Shown here: piece after piece, positions 9,079 through 20,490 of the stretch
Layout: every line of letters starts with the position of its first letter
Numbering within the stretch: position 1 is the first letter of the stretch
DNA from: Schoenoplectus triqueter
Taxonomy: Eukaryota; Streptophyta; Magnoliopsida; Poales; Cyperaceae
Direction: 5' to 3'
Length of the DNA: 39,192 bases
Assembly (NCBI GenBank): GCA_964058805.1
Contig: CAXKVV010000589.1
Span: 1 to 39,192 of the forward strand
The notes under the pieces: model-generated
What the model saw: only the letters and a program-made list of their open reading frames with translations
Told to the model about the DNA's origin: nothing
Databases searched by the model: none
Position numbers and translations under genes: made by a program

Positions 9079-12040
9079 AAATTAGCTACATATAGCATAA
9101 TTTATCAAATTACAGTAATCAAATTTGAAAATAGAAATATTATGGGGTCAATTGACCAGCCACAGATGAGTCCATCCGTCCATGTGACAATAACATTTTT
9201 TTTTATAAATTTCGGCATTTGAAGTATAAGAGACAAAGGAGAGTTTCCTATTTCTGAAAACAAAATCCTTTATTATAGTCGCCTAGAACCTATTACTTAA
9301 TAGAACTTATAGAAACATATACTATACAGGTACATATCAAAAAGTTGGAAATAAAAAGGTATTATGTAGACAATTGAAAGAAGCTGCTCTGCTTACTGAA
9401 CTGAAAATTCATGTACAGTACAACAGTATCCAAAAAGGCCAAAAGTAATATCAGAGGGAACATATCCAGACTGAAACCAGCTGTGCATGGAGAAATTAGC
9501 AAAGGCGCATCTCGCCTAGCAAATTGCATATTTAAATGAATCTATTGACTGATATATATATAATAAAGCTTGTGGTGGTATTACGTTCGCTTCTGAATTT
9601 CTGGTTGCACCAGTGGTTGGTGCAAGCTAGTAATGATTGGAGATGATTGATATATTTAATTGGAGATCCTTTTTTCTTAGCATACATAGCTCATCGTTGG
9701 CAATACATTTATTGTGCACGAGCTCCAGCATTAATATTTATTGAATAGTTTGTGGATAAGAAGTTTCACAGTTTGTCTTCAGACCGGAAGCACATTTCCT
9801 AATGACAGGCATGTAGATTTTAGAGGACTAATATATATTTGTGTAATTTAGATAGATATGTTAGTTGAGTTCATAGGTTTCTAAATTAGGTCTAATTTGT
9901 CAAAGTGCAAGCTATTAATTCGTGTCTGATAATAATAAAATGCAAGATTATCAGAAAATAATATATATTTAGAAGGGAGGGGGGGTATTCTAGAGATCAA
10001 GTATAATAGACTAATTGTAGTAATCTGAAAAATTGCCAGTCTCAGTTTTATGGTAACATATAGTCTCAATTAACGTTGTAGCGTTGCTCGAAGATTTTCT
10101 AAAAAAATTGCAGAAATTCACGGATACGCCAAGCAAAACATGTATTTTTTTTTTCCTTTATGAATGTGAAATTAGGTCATTCTAATTCAAAACATTTATA
10201 AAAGAAATTTTGTTTTTAATTTCAAACTTCTACGAAATTTCACGTAGAAAACATTGTCTTAATCAAAGGTTTGGATCTAAAAATTGCTCCTACTTATTTT
10301 AAAACCTAATAACTTGACATTGTGTGTTAGGAAGCACAGAATAATTAAACATCTCAATCAGAGTTTTTTCTTTTAAAGAACCGAGGATGACACCTTTTTT
10401 TGTCAACAAAAACAACAAAATTTTTAATTTCAAATAAATTGAGGTAGACTAAAAATGAAACATAATCTGAAAACATAAAATCAGATGTCTCAAATACCTT
10501 ATTCTCTTTTAATTATGAAAAAGATCAGAAGAATTGAAGTATTGTAATTCAATAATTTGTTTGCTATAGTTAAGGGAACCATAAGCAAATTTTGGTTGTC
10601 TTTATAAAATAATTTTGATTAAGTTAAAATTTAATTAGCCGGATCATGTGAAATATAAAATAAAAGATACAATCAATCATCTAATACCGAGTCATAAATC
10701 GTTTACTCATTTTCATACTATTTTTATTTCATCGTTACTTCAAAATTTAATGTCGTAAATTTTTATCCTCACGATAATCATTGTGAAATCTCCTTGATTC
10801 CCTGACCAACTTTCCTACCAGAACAATCTGAAAAAAAAAAAAAAAAACCTTTCCTGTCATTTCATGTTTGAAATATCGTGCTGGCCATGTGCAGCTTTAG
10901 ATCTAGCAGGATCTTTTTCGATACCAGTACTCTCCATTAGGTTCCCAGCAGGATGAATTCATTTTAATCACAAAGTTTCTCATTTCCATCATAATCGCTC
11001 TAATATTTACGTTAGATAATTTAATATTCAAATTAATGACTTATAATTCAATTTATTTTGTATAATATTTATCGTTATTCAAATTAAATGAGTTAGTTTT
11101 CAAATTGACAATGTCTATTAAAAATATAAAAATACAATACAAGAATACCAATTATGACTGTAGAATCGGTCATGATATAGCAGGCAAGAATTTGCATGCT
11201 ATATTAAGGACAAAGGATTTTCGTATTTCTTATGTGGAATATTTTAGGAATGATTTATTTATGTTAGAATTTCTTTTAGAGAATTCATTTTTGTTATAAA
11301 TAGGTCATTTGTACTCCATATAACTAACAAAAATCAATCATTTGTACTCCATATAATATTAAGTCAAGTAATGCAATTAAACTCCCTTATTAATTTTCTC
11401 TCTTTTAATTAAACCTCTCTCTTATAATTCATAAACATCATTTTTAAATCTTACGAAATGTCAAATTTTATTAATTTAGAGTTTTCTTACCATTTTTCAT
11501 ATTTTTTTAAAAAAAAATAATTTTATTTGAGTTGCAAAAAATAATAATAAATAAATAACAAAACTAATAAATTTGTTAAGCAGAATGGCAACGTGCCAAC
11601 GTCGACCAGAGCAGAAGTGCAATGAGTCTTCAGGATCGTAAATGAATTCGGGTACCATTCTGATGGCCTCTTTCATGTGTAGAACTAAGAGCGGTCTAAA
11701 GTCTAAACTTGGAACCTTTGGTTTCCAGTCCTACTCTGATAGGAGCCCAAGTACTTGATGCATAAGCTGAACAATGAGAATGAGCTCTTGTCTCTTCTTT
11801 TAGATAGAATAATTTGGTTTTCTAAACACCAATTGAGTGAGATGGTCAAATACAAGCTCTTCCAGAATTCTCTGTCTGCAAGGTGACTCCAATACGTTGT
11901 TCTATTGTATTTCAATATGTAGGATATTGTACTTGGCAATTAAGATTAGATTGACTATTCAGTCTTCAATTTTTCGATATTTGAATAAAAATATTGATTT
12001 CTAACTTTACAAAGCATTATAACTTGACTCATTTGTTATG
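9079..12040. other. AT-rich intergenic stretch
   Basis: No gene of recognisable family is seen. A run of 18 A lies near 10831-10848. The patch 11590-11935 is richer in GC and holds a 78-codon minus-strand frame (11703-11939, including TYWSHLADREFWKSLYLTIS). I do not recognise it and cannot tell a decayed gene fragment from chance. Confidence 0.35.
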
Positions 12041-13593
12041 CTAATCTTCAAATGATAGGTGCTCATTTTATATAATATTTGCACAAAGTTTAACTCAAAA
12101 ACTCACCCAATTTATTTAAATTATGTTGATTTTAGTCTTTGTTTTACTTTTGGAATTTGTTACTATCGTGTTTTTTATTTTATCAATTTTCAGGCTTTTC
12201 TGAAGAAGTTAGAGACAAAAAGCGAAATTTGGCCCTATCAAGACTCTCAACGAGACTCTCAGCAGCGAGAAGATACAAACTGCGAATTTGACAGAGAAAC
12301 TGCTGCGTGCATGAAGGGAGATCTCTTATTTTCAAATAGAGATTTTATCCCTAATTAATTGGTGAATAAATACATCAATGAAGAGGTGCTAAGAAGGAAA
12401 AAATAAAGAGATCAAGCTTTTTTTTTTATTAGGGAGAGACAGCTAGTAGCAGAAAAAGAAAGGGAATTGTGAAAATAGATGGGCAAGAATAGAGGGGAGA
12501 ATTATTTCATTCCATATCATATTCTCTCTCTTTCTCTCTCTCTGCACTTTTAGAACTGATCTCTGAAAAGGGACTTTCGGCTAGAGCTTTTGGGGAGTTC
12601 GGAGAAGGGGATGTGCTTAGGGTGTAGCAGCATTTCGGTTTCAGCAACCCTTTCTTTTACTCTTCTTTTAATTTGCTGTAATGGATTCGAAGTTTATCTT
12701 TTGTGTTCTTAGTGTCATGTGTGGCTAAATTTATTTTCCTAGAATTAGACATGTGATAAATTATTATATTATTGGTTTAATTTAATCGGTATTGTTACTT
12801 TTATTTGATCTTTATCTATCTTGTGATTTAAATTGCTTAATTATTTGTATGATGCAGGTTGTTACTTTTATTTGATCTTTATCTATCTTGTGATTTAAAT
12901 TGCTTAATTATTTGTATGATGCAGGTTGATTGAATTGCAAATACCTCTCAATGAATGGCCACGTTAGATTGATAACCGAAAAGAATAACTTAATCACACA
13001 AATGGTTTTATAATTAGTACTTGAATTAGAGATCTAAAGATAGTAATTTGAGACCTGGCAACACAAGATCATGTAAAAATAAGTGATGTGCCGAAAGGAG
13101 AAATTCGTTCCTAGGGGAAAACCTAGATTTGTTTGAATGATTTATTGAAGTACCGAAAGGAGAAAATAAATTGCTAAAATATATTTAAGCTAATCATGAA
13201 ACTTAATGGACCTAATTTAGGAGAATATGCCGTGAAAGCGGGTGTTTAAGTAAATTGGGTACGGTACGAAGCCACGAAAGTGGATAAATATCACTATTGG
13301 ATTAGAAACGCACAAAGAAATTATAAAAGTGTAATATTAGTTAAATGAATACCAATAACCTCTAGTAATTTGTATACCGAAATCCTAAGAATACCAAAAA
13401 TATTTGAATTCTCATCTTTTATTGCTTTAATTAGGTTAATTTTAGAATTTAATTAATTAAAATCTGAAAATCAAAAAATTGATTGCTTAGATAATTAAAA
13501 GAAATAAATTTGATACTTAAATCTCATTTCTTGTGAATTCGACACCCGATAACATACTAGACGATAGGTTGTGCGCTTGTAACCGGTCTTTTA
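12041..13593 (+). repeat. Retroelement-like non-coding repeat fragment
   Basis: The stretch contains TTTTCAGGCTTTTCTGAAGA, a GA/CT-rich leader with a TCTCTCTTTCTCTCTCTCTG run (12520-12545), the phrase CTTAGTGTCATGTGTGGCTA (12710-12728), two CCGAAAGGAGAAA blocks (13092, 13153) and GAATTCGACACCCGATAACA (13535). Phrases of this style are common in the non-coding 5' leader of plant LTR retrotransposons and their non-autonomous relatives. I found no matching LTR pair, primer-binding site or gag/pol frame, so the call is by resemblance only. The 99-codon frame at 12059-12358 probably belongs to this repeat rather than to a gene. Confidence 0.3.
12792..12925 (+). repeat. Exact 67-bp tandem duplication
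   Basis: The 67-bp unit that starts TTGTTACTTTTATTTGATCT and ends TGTATGATGCAGG occurs twice, at 12792-12858 and 12859-12925, with no difference. Perfect identity suggests a very recent duplication. Each copy ends in GATGCAGG followed by TTG, so the unit carries a splice-acceptor-like end. Confidence 0.9.
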
Positions 13594-13980
13594 ATGTTAT
13601 TTTTAGAGTATTTATTAGCACTCGTGAAAGCACGTCAAGTGGCGGATTTAGAGTCAAACTATCATGAACTCCGTTTGAATATTTTTGCATATCATTTTTC
13701 ATTAGATACTAAATCTAAGCAATCCAACATTAGTATATTAAATTTTACTGATTTTTTTCTTATAATAGATATGGCCATTTTGTTGCCAAATGTTAGGGAT
13801 ATGTTAAATAATGGGGAGGATTATAATACAATTGTCACAATTTTTTTATCTGAGATCGTTGACATTATTTATTTTATTACTTCCAAGGAATTAAAACCTA
13901 AATTTTATACTTTTACTTATTCAACAAAAAGTATTTCTAATGATATTTTTATGGTTGCTAAACAAATGAAAATTAAGTAA
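13594..13980 (+). CDS. Unrecognised 128-codon frame
   Basis: An ATG-to-stop frame of 128 codons, unusually long for this AT-rich region. The first part includes KARQVADLESNYHELR, which looks like a helical segment of the type found near the zinc finger of FAR1/FRS-like transposase derivatives. The rest (ISILNFTDFFLIIDMAIL, then NNGEDYNTIVTIFLSEIVDI) does not follow that family. Composition is biased to I, L, F and N. It may be a decayed transposon gene, an exon of something larger, or chance. It ends about 110 bp before the second CACTA element. Confidence 0.25.
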   Translation: MLFLEYLLALVKARQVADLESNYHELRLNIFAYHFSLDTKSKQSNISILNFTDFFLIIDMAILLPNVRDMLNNGEDYNTIVTIFLSEIVDIIYFITSKELKPKFYTFTYSTKSISNDIFMVAKQMKIK

Positions 13981-14086
13981 CAAGCACTTTGCTTCTTAAT
14001 ACAGATACATAAAACATCAACATAGATGTTAAATACAACATTTTTCTTAATATAATATAAAGATATATAATATGAGAAAAGGGTTA

Positions 14087-15587
14087 CACTACCACAGAAA
14101 AGACTTTTAGAAACGTTCATTTAACACCGGTTAAATAGAAAACCGATTCGAAAAGGGTTGAATCCCACGGTGGTAATTTCAGTGAAATATTTTAGAATCG
14201 ATTTTTATAAAATAACAGGTTTTAATGATAAGAGTATTGTAAGATGAAGTTAGAGTCGGTTTCCATAAAAACCGGCTCTAAACATTATAGTTAGCATCGA
14301 TTTTTTATAAAACTGGCTCTAAACATTAAATTTTATAATAGTTAGCACCGTTTTTTTATAAAACCAGCTCTAAACACCTCTAAAATTTTAGAACTATTTT
14401 TAGCTAATAACCGGCTCTAAAGAAATCAACCAATGAAATTCCAACTTTTTACTCCCACAGATTGTTATATTTTTCAATCTAACCGTTCATTCATCACGAT
14501 AAGACAATCCAAAAACTAAAATTCAAGAATCTAAATCTCACGGATTATCACTATTCATCCTCCCTATTTCATATATAAAAGAGAAGTGAGGGACAGAGAA
14601 AGAAAAAAAGAAAAAAAAAGGAAAAAATGAAAAAATTAAAACCGAAATTCGACCATCTCAAGTTTAAACGGTCATAATTTTTGATAGAAAACTTCGATTG
14701 AGGCATTCTATGCAGCCATGGAAAGCTAATGACGAGATCTATATGGTTAACTGATATCACCATTACGGTCATTTTCAGGGCCAAAAAACCTTGTCTTGAC
14801 CCTCAAAAATGCATTTGAAGTTTTTTCTGTGGTTTTCTATTTTTTTCTGTTTTTTGTTATAAATTGTATAGATAGAAAATTGTGTATATAGATAGGAAAT
14901 TTATCAAAATTTTCATTGTACGTAATTATTTTATTATTAAAATATATTTTATTAGTTAATGGTTATGATCTGCTGATTCAAACTATTTAATCAAAATTTA
15001 GAGAAATTAATTCAAAAAAATAATATAACAAATAAAAACTGTTAATTTTTATTGTAAATGCACAATAAAAACAATACATCGTTCTAATTCATAAATAATA
15101 ATAGAAAGATTTTAGAGCCGATTTTTTTAAATAACTTGTTCTAAATCAAGTTTTAGAGCCGGTTATTTTAAAAAAACGGTTCTAAATCATAAATAATAAA
15201 AAAATAAATCATAAATAATGAAAAAAAAAATTAGAGCCATTTTTTTAAATAACCGGCTTTAATTCAATTTTATTAATTAGAACTGATTTTTTTAAATAAA
15301 AGAGAGTCTGTTAATTATAGCCGGGTTTTTTTAAATAAAAGCTTCTAAAGATTGATTTAGAACTGATTTTTTAGAGTCTTTAAAGTTGGTTTTGTATAAT
15401 AACTGACTCTAAATAAATCAATTTAGAATCGGTTATTAAACAAAAACCGATTCTAAATGCACCTCCTAGCCCCCCTTTTTAAAGTTGGTTTTTATAACAT
15501 TTAGAATTGCATATCTTTAGCACCGGTTGTATAACCGGTACTATATGCTTTATATAACCGGTTCTAAAAGAATTTTTTCTGGTAGTG
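14087..15587 (+). mobile_element. Non-autonomous CACTA (En/Spm) element 2, 1501 bp, TSD TTA
   Basis: The element begins CACTACCACAGAAAAG at 14087 and ends with the inverse of CACTACCAGAAAAAATTC at 15587; 22 of the first 26 bases match and both continue CTTTTAGAA. The flanks are an exact 3-bp duplication TTA (14084-14086 and 15588-15590). Subterminal zones (about 14110-14415 and 15110-15570) hold many copies of AACCGGCTCTAAA and TTTAGAGCCGGTT, partly as inverted pairs, different from the CTAACGGTT motif of the element at 1584-2981. The internal core at 14500-14835 matches that element. No transposase is present, and the short minus-strand frame at 14569-14784 is only low-complexity. Confidence 0.9.
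14500..14835 (+). repeat. Internal core shared by the two CACTA elements (copy 2)
   Basis: It matches 2035-2360 block by block: AATCCAAAAACTAAAATTCA, CTCACGGATTA, CATATATAAAAGAGA, GACCATCTCAAGTTTAAACGG, TTCGATTGAGGC, and CCTCAAAAATGCATTTGAAG. Copy 2 carries an extra ~25 bp (around 14705-14730, TATGCAGCCATGGAAAGCTA) that is missing from copy 1. Confidence 0.7.
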
Positions 15588-15590
15588 TTA

Positions 15591-17094
15591 TTTGACTGTT
15601 ATTATTTTGTCAATCTTGACAATGAGTTTTCAAATATATTTCAAACAAAGATAATTAAAATTAATAAACTGTACAGATTTACGACATCTGTGAGGAACAG
15701 AAGAAAACTAATTTTATATAAAAAAATAAATGTAATAATCATTTCTTTTAGACGCTGTTCTATAAATTTTGTATATGAAAAGAAAATGCCCAACAGCTCC
15801 CTTCTCTTTAATTTTTTTTATATTTAAGACAGTTTTGTTGCAAATTATTAGTTCAGATAGATCCACACCCCACAGATTGGGACAAATGGTAATCAAAATA
15901 AATAGGAGTTCAAAATTTAAAGAAAAAAACTGCATCTTATTTTCTCCAGTCTCGAACTAGGACAGGAATAAAATATCGTGTATTGATCTTTTATTAGTGG
16001 CTCGGTGTACGGGCGGATTAATGTTTTTTAATGAATTATCGGCATATTATTAGAAGCAAATTCAAAAGATAACATCATCATCAAAGGACAAGTGTCCGCA
16101 TAATCATGAATAAAATTCAATATTGGACACCTGAATCAGACTGTTGTTCATTCCGAGTGTTTCCCTGTGCACATTATACCCGTTCTAATAAATTTTTCAA
16201 GCTAAGCTGGATTTTTGTCGGATCAATATATAGGTAAATTATTTATGGTATATGTTTACCATACGTTGTAATAGCTCATATCGTTTGTATTTGTCATGGT
16301 GACGGACGAGAAGACTGCAGCTAATTGCAGGAATGAGTAGACAAAATGGTTCATTATTTTTGTACTAAATACATTGCACAAAATATATATAAAAACTATT
16401 ATATGAAAAAAATAAAGAGTCTTTTCAGAGAAATTATAAGACAACAAACTATGACGGGTGAGAAAATTTTAAAAAAAATCAATAGCGTTAGATCAGTATC
16501 ATATAAGTATATAAAGAAGATAGAAATCATTCAAAAAAAATATCTCAATAAATGATGGCAACAGTAGGATCAGAAATAGTAGAAAGCATAATAATCATAA
16601 TCATAATCATAACATTTCTTACTAGTATTTCATATTATGTTTTTTTTGTTTATATATAGCATTATAAATTTATCTTTTAATGTTATTTATAACATTATAA
16701 ATTTATCTCTTAATGAATGTAATTATATAATTATACATAACAAGATAATTAAATAAACATTTTAAAAAAGCTAAACCAAAAAAATCATATAAAAATCAAA
16801 CTATATAAATTATTAAAATCTATTAAAAACAATAAACAAACAAATAGAAAACAAACTGAGACCGAGATTTAACTCGGAAGTACTCCTACCGTTTTGCTCT
16901 TTTATTTACTATATTTACCACACACACACACACAAAAAAATCTTAATAATAACTATTGACACCCTAGTACTTATAGGATACCTACAATTTTGATCCAGAT
17001 TCCAGTTGTCAACTCATGCAAATTACACTAACCAAGATAAGGCCTTGTATGCTGTACGTCCACATGGGACTACGGAACAAAATGCACGCTGAAG
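15591..17094. other. AT-rich stretch before the MULE
   Basis: Short frames at 15585-15960 and 16256-16555 have no recognisable domains. A direct repeat of CATTATAAATTTATC(T)CTTAATG lies at 16660-16725, and a (CA)6 run starts near 16919. The rest is unrecognised. Confidence 0.4.
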
Positions 17095-17103
17095 CTGAAG
17101 GGA

Positions 17104-17212
17104 CAGATTTTATTATAAATAATTATTAATAAAATAATATTATTAATAATAAGAGTGAGAACGGTTAAATTTTAAAAATAAGAATCGTACCGCGCCACTG
17201 CCAGTGACGTTT
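17104..17212 (+). repeat. MULE left terminal inverted repeat
   Basis: It begins CAGATTTTATTATAAATAAT, passes an AACGGTTAAATT block and ends in the first GCGCCACTGCCAGTGACG palindrome. It matches the right end inverted, with about nine mismatches in the first 100 bases. Confidence 0.85.
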
Positions 17213-17270
17213 TCCCAAACGCGCCACTGGCAGTGGCCCGTTTTCTTAGAACACGCCACTGCTAGTGGCG
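17192..17270. promoter_or_regulatory. Three palindromic GCCACTGNCAGTGGC motifs
   Basis: Imperfect to perfect palindromes of about 17 bp lie at 17192-17209 (GCGCCACTGCCAGTGACG), 17221-17237 (GCGCCACTGGCAGTGGC) and 17254-17270 (CGCCACTGCTAGTGGCG), spaced about 30 bp apart, just upstream of the TATA box. A fourth copy sits in the right end at 24472-24492. They are the GC-richest part of the element and are candidate binding sites for the transposase or for a host factor. Confidence 0.6.
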
Positions 17271-17281
17271 CCTATGTTTGC

Positions 17282-17289
17282 TATAAATA
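17282..17289 (+). promoter_or_regulatory. TATA box of the MULE transposase
   Basis: TATAAATA lies 140 bp upstream of the likely transposase ATG (17422). The leader that follows is rich in CAACAAAC and contains a ~57-bp direct duplication (from TTTCTCACAACCACAAAAAC at about 17308 and again at about 17365). Confidence 0.55.
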
Positions 17290-17526
17290 CCGCCACCCGC
17301 GGTTCATTTCTCACAACCACAAAAACAACAAACATCCAATTTCAACAAACATCCAATTTCATTTCTCACAACCACAAAAACAACAAACATCTAATTTCAA
17401 CAAACATCCAATTTCTTCAAAATGCTACCGGATTTAAATTATAATCCCGATGAAGAAAATTATACTGCAGAACAACCGAGCGGCAGTATTTTTTAACGGG
17501 AATATTTTCAAACCAGAATGAAACCA

Positions 17527-17826
17527 ATTCCTATTCAACCCATGATCAAACTAATTCCTATTAAACCTACGATCAAACCAATTCCTATCAAACCTACGAT
17601 CAAACCAATTCATATCCAACCCACGATCAAACCAATTCCTATCCAACCCAAGATCAAACCAATTCCTATCAAACCTACGATCAAACCAATTCCTATCAAA
17701 CCTACGATCAAATCAATTCCTATCAAACCTACGATCAAACTAATTCCTATCAAACCTATGATCCAACCAATTCCTATCAAACCTACGATCGAACCAATTC
17801 CTATCCTACCTACGATCAAACTAATT
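17527..17826 (+). repeat. 27-bp tandem repeat coding 9-residue SYQTYDQTN units
   Basis: Eleven copies of a 27-bp unit. In the frame that continues into the transposase they read SYQTYDQTN with small changes (SYPTHDQTN, SYPTQDQTN, SYQTYDPTN). All units keep 27 bp, so the frame is preserved. One unit has TAT TAA where its neighbours have TAT CAA, giving the stop at 17562. The composition (Q, N, Y, S, T, D) is that of a low-complexity, prion-like segment. Frames on other readings (KPIPI, or GIGLIVG on minus) are shadows. Confidence 0.85.
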
Positions 17827-19600
17827 TATATCCGTATCCAGCTATTTACAGTAACAATATAATTTATCAACAACCAAACCCAGCGGTGCCACTATATAAT
17901 TTTTTTGGCGGTAGTAGTAGTACTACGTCTGGCTGTAATTTAACTGATAATAATGATGACAGAAGTAGTGTTGATCCAACGATAATGGAATTAAGTGATG
18001 ATTAGGATGAGCAAGATAATGGTGGTCCGTATTATTCAAATGAAGAAGAAACATGAGAGAATTACACTGAGCAATTGGATTTTTCGATCGATGAATCTGA
18101 AGATGTGGAAATTCAGAGATGCGATACCACATTGTTAGTTACCGGACGAACTGAGAGACACCATCCCGTAGAAACGTTAAATAATTTTGAGATGTTTGAC
18201 CGTTTAGGCGCGAATGAATATCTTTTAGGACTCGATGATGAGTTAGCTGAAAATAGAATATTTGCTTCTAAATCGGCTTTAAATTGGGTAATTTGAGATT
18301 GGAGTGTTAGGAAAAAACGTTCAATATTGGGTACAAGAAAGTTGTAAAACACGACTTATTATGAAATGCAAAGAAGTTAGTTGTCCTTGGAGATTATACG
18401 CTAGACCTGAAGAGGGCTCGACCAAATGGAAGATCATCACAAATAAAAACCCCCACAACTGTAGAAGACCACCAGAAAACCGCAAACACTTACAACTCAC
18501 ATCTAATTTGATTGCAGGATGTGTTCGACAACATTTAAAGAAGGATCTCTCTCTAACAGTTCAACAAATTGGTATGATTATTGAAACAAAATATCCCGGT
18601 GTGGCACCGACGTACGGTAAACTTTGGCGTGGCCGAGAAAGAGCAATTGAACAATTATTTGGCACTTGGGAAGGATCATATACATTGCTTCCACAGATAT
18701 TGGAGACGATTGCTCGGACTACTCCAGGTATAAAATTTAAATTATTGACATGTGATACTTCAGATAATAATGTAAAAATGTTTAAATCCATAGTTTGGGC
18801 TTATGGACCGTGTATTGCATCGTTTAAACATTTAAGGCCTGTTATAACCATTGACGCTGGATTCTTATCGGGCCGTTATAAGGGTAGATTATTGATGGCG
18901 TGTGGATACGATGTAGAGAATAAAATCATTCCTCTAGCATTTGGAATCGTGAATGCAGAAAATGTGGACAATTGGGGTTGGTTCATGCGATGGGTCCGTA
19001 ATGAAGTGATCCAATATAATATGAAAATATATGTTATATCCGACCGTCATAGGGGAATAAAGGGAGTTTTTGAGCGACCGCATTTGGGATGGTCTGTACA
19101 ACATGGAGAGGTGGTACACCGGTATTGTATGCAACACGTTGCAGAGAATTTATATAAGAAAGCCGGAAAAACTGGAAAGAAAGAAGATAATCTCAGAGAT
19201 GATTTTCGAAGAAAACTAGCGAACAAAAAGAAACCGCGTCGTTTCGTAGAAAGATGACGAATTTTGAGGAAATCAAATAGAAAAGCTTATGATTTTTTAA
19301 AAAAAGTCGGCAGAAGATTAGAAAATGATGATAAAGAACCTCCTAATTTTGCTTCGTGGGCACAAACGTATGATGGAGGACATCGATGGGGTATAATGAC
19401 CGGCAATGGTTCTGAAGCTCTAAATAGCGTCTTCAGAGTTGAACGAACTTTACCGGTTGCAACAATTGTGGAGGGAACATGATATAAATGTGTTAAATGG
19501 TTCGATAAGAGGGAAATGGAAGTAATGAACTTGCATAGAGCATGCAAGCAATGGCCAAAAAAAATTGATGACATCTTGGCAAAACGCGACGACAAAGCAG

Positions 19601-19683
19601 GTTCGTGTTGATATTATTTTACTATATTTTACAAAATTTTGAACATATCGTGATACCTTTTGTATTTGTTTCAATAATTACAG
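19601..19683 (+). other. Intron of the MULE transposase
   Basis: GT at 19601 and CAG ending at 19683 join a GAC AAA GCA G.. exon end to ..CT CGT ATG and carry the frame from phase 1 upstream to the SWIM-finger frame downstream. The 83-bp, T-rich interval fits a small plant intron. Confidence 0.75.
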
Positions 19684-20279
19684 CTCGTATGAACGTAATT
19701 CCACTCGGAACTGCTCGAGGAGAATATGAGGTTTATGTGCTTGGTGAGAGGATCGAGAGTGGAGGGTATGGACCGTTCAAGTACACTGTTACAATTTCGA
19801 GTGAACGACGCACTCGAGATGACCCACAATTGCCGGAACCGCACTGCACGTGTGATTGTCAAAAACCTCAACTGACTGGGATACCCTGCTCTCACGTAAT
19901 TGCTGTATGCCAACATAGAAACTTTGATGTGTACGGTTTCATAGATGAGCGATACAATACAGCTCACCTACTGAATACTTAGTCCGGACAATTTCATTGT
20001 TACGGTGATCAACAAGTTTGGCCGCCATATCTTGGAGAAACTATAATACCAGATAAAGAACTGATAAAAATTGGTCGGCGTGCGAAGGTTAGACGTCGAA
20101 TGGTAATGGATGAGATGGAGGGCAGGATACGGGGTCGAGGTAGAACGAGAAATATACAATCTTCTGAAGGTGGGTCATCTCGAAGAGATGAAATGAGTCG
20201 TGACCCACTTCCAATGGATACATTACAATCAGGACGGCATAGGAGTAGGGTTTCAAGTCCCACAACAAACAGAAAAACC

Positions 20280-20490
20280 AAACTTCTCAAAATACTTTGC
20301 AATCATCGAGACACTCAACTAGTTATGATCCAAGAGATAACAACAGTATAACTCAAACTTCTCGAGATGCCTTGCAATCAGCGAGACACTCAACTAGTTA
20401 TGATCCAAGAGATAACAACATAATAACTCAAACTTCTCGAGATGTCTTGCAATCAACGAGATTCTCAACTGGTCATGATCAAGAAAGACA
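20280..20490 (+). repeat. 75-bp tandem repeat in the transposase tail
   Basis: About 2.7 copies of a 75-bp unit coding 25 residues of the type TQTSRDALQSARHSTSYDPR, plus DNNII. The repeat is read in the frame of the 20297-20686 open stretch, one base off the frame upstream, so a frameshift lies just before it. The last copy is diverged (RFSTGHDQER). Confidence 0.75.

Noticed and set aside
17610..17819. Minus-strand frame with GLIGIGLIVG repeats, which looks like a membrane protein
   Set aside because: It is the antisense shadow of the 27-bp repeat in the transposase, whose own frame continues into the MuDR and MULE domains.
17518..17862. Plus-strand frame KPIPIQPMIK as a proline-rich protein
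   Set aside because: The frame with SYQTYDQTN units is the one in phase with downstream transposase sequence; the proline-rich reading is a shifted shadow.
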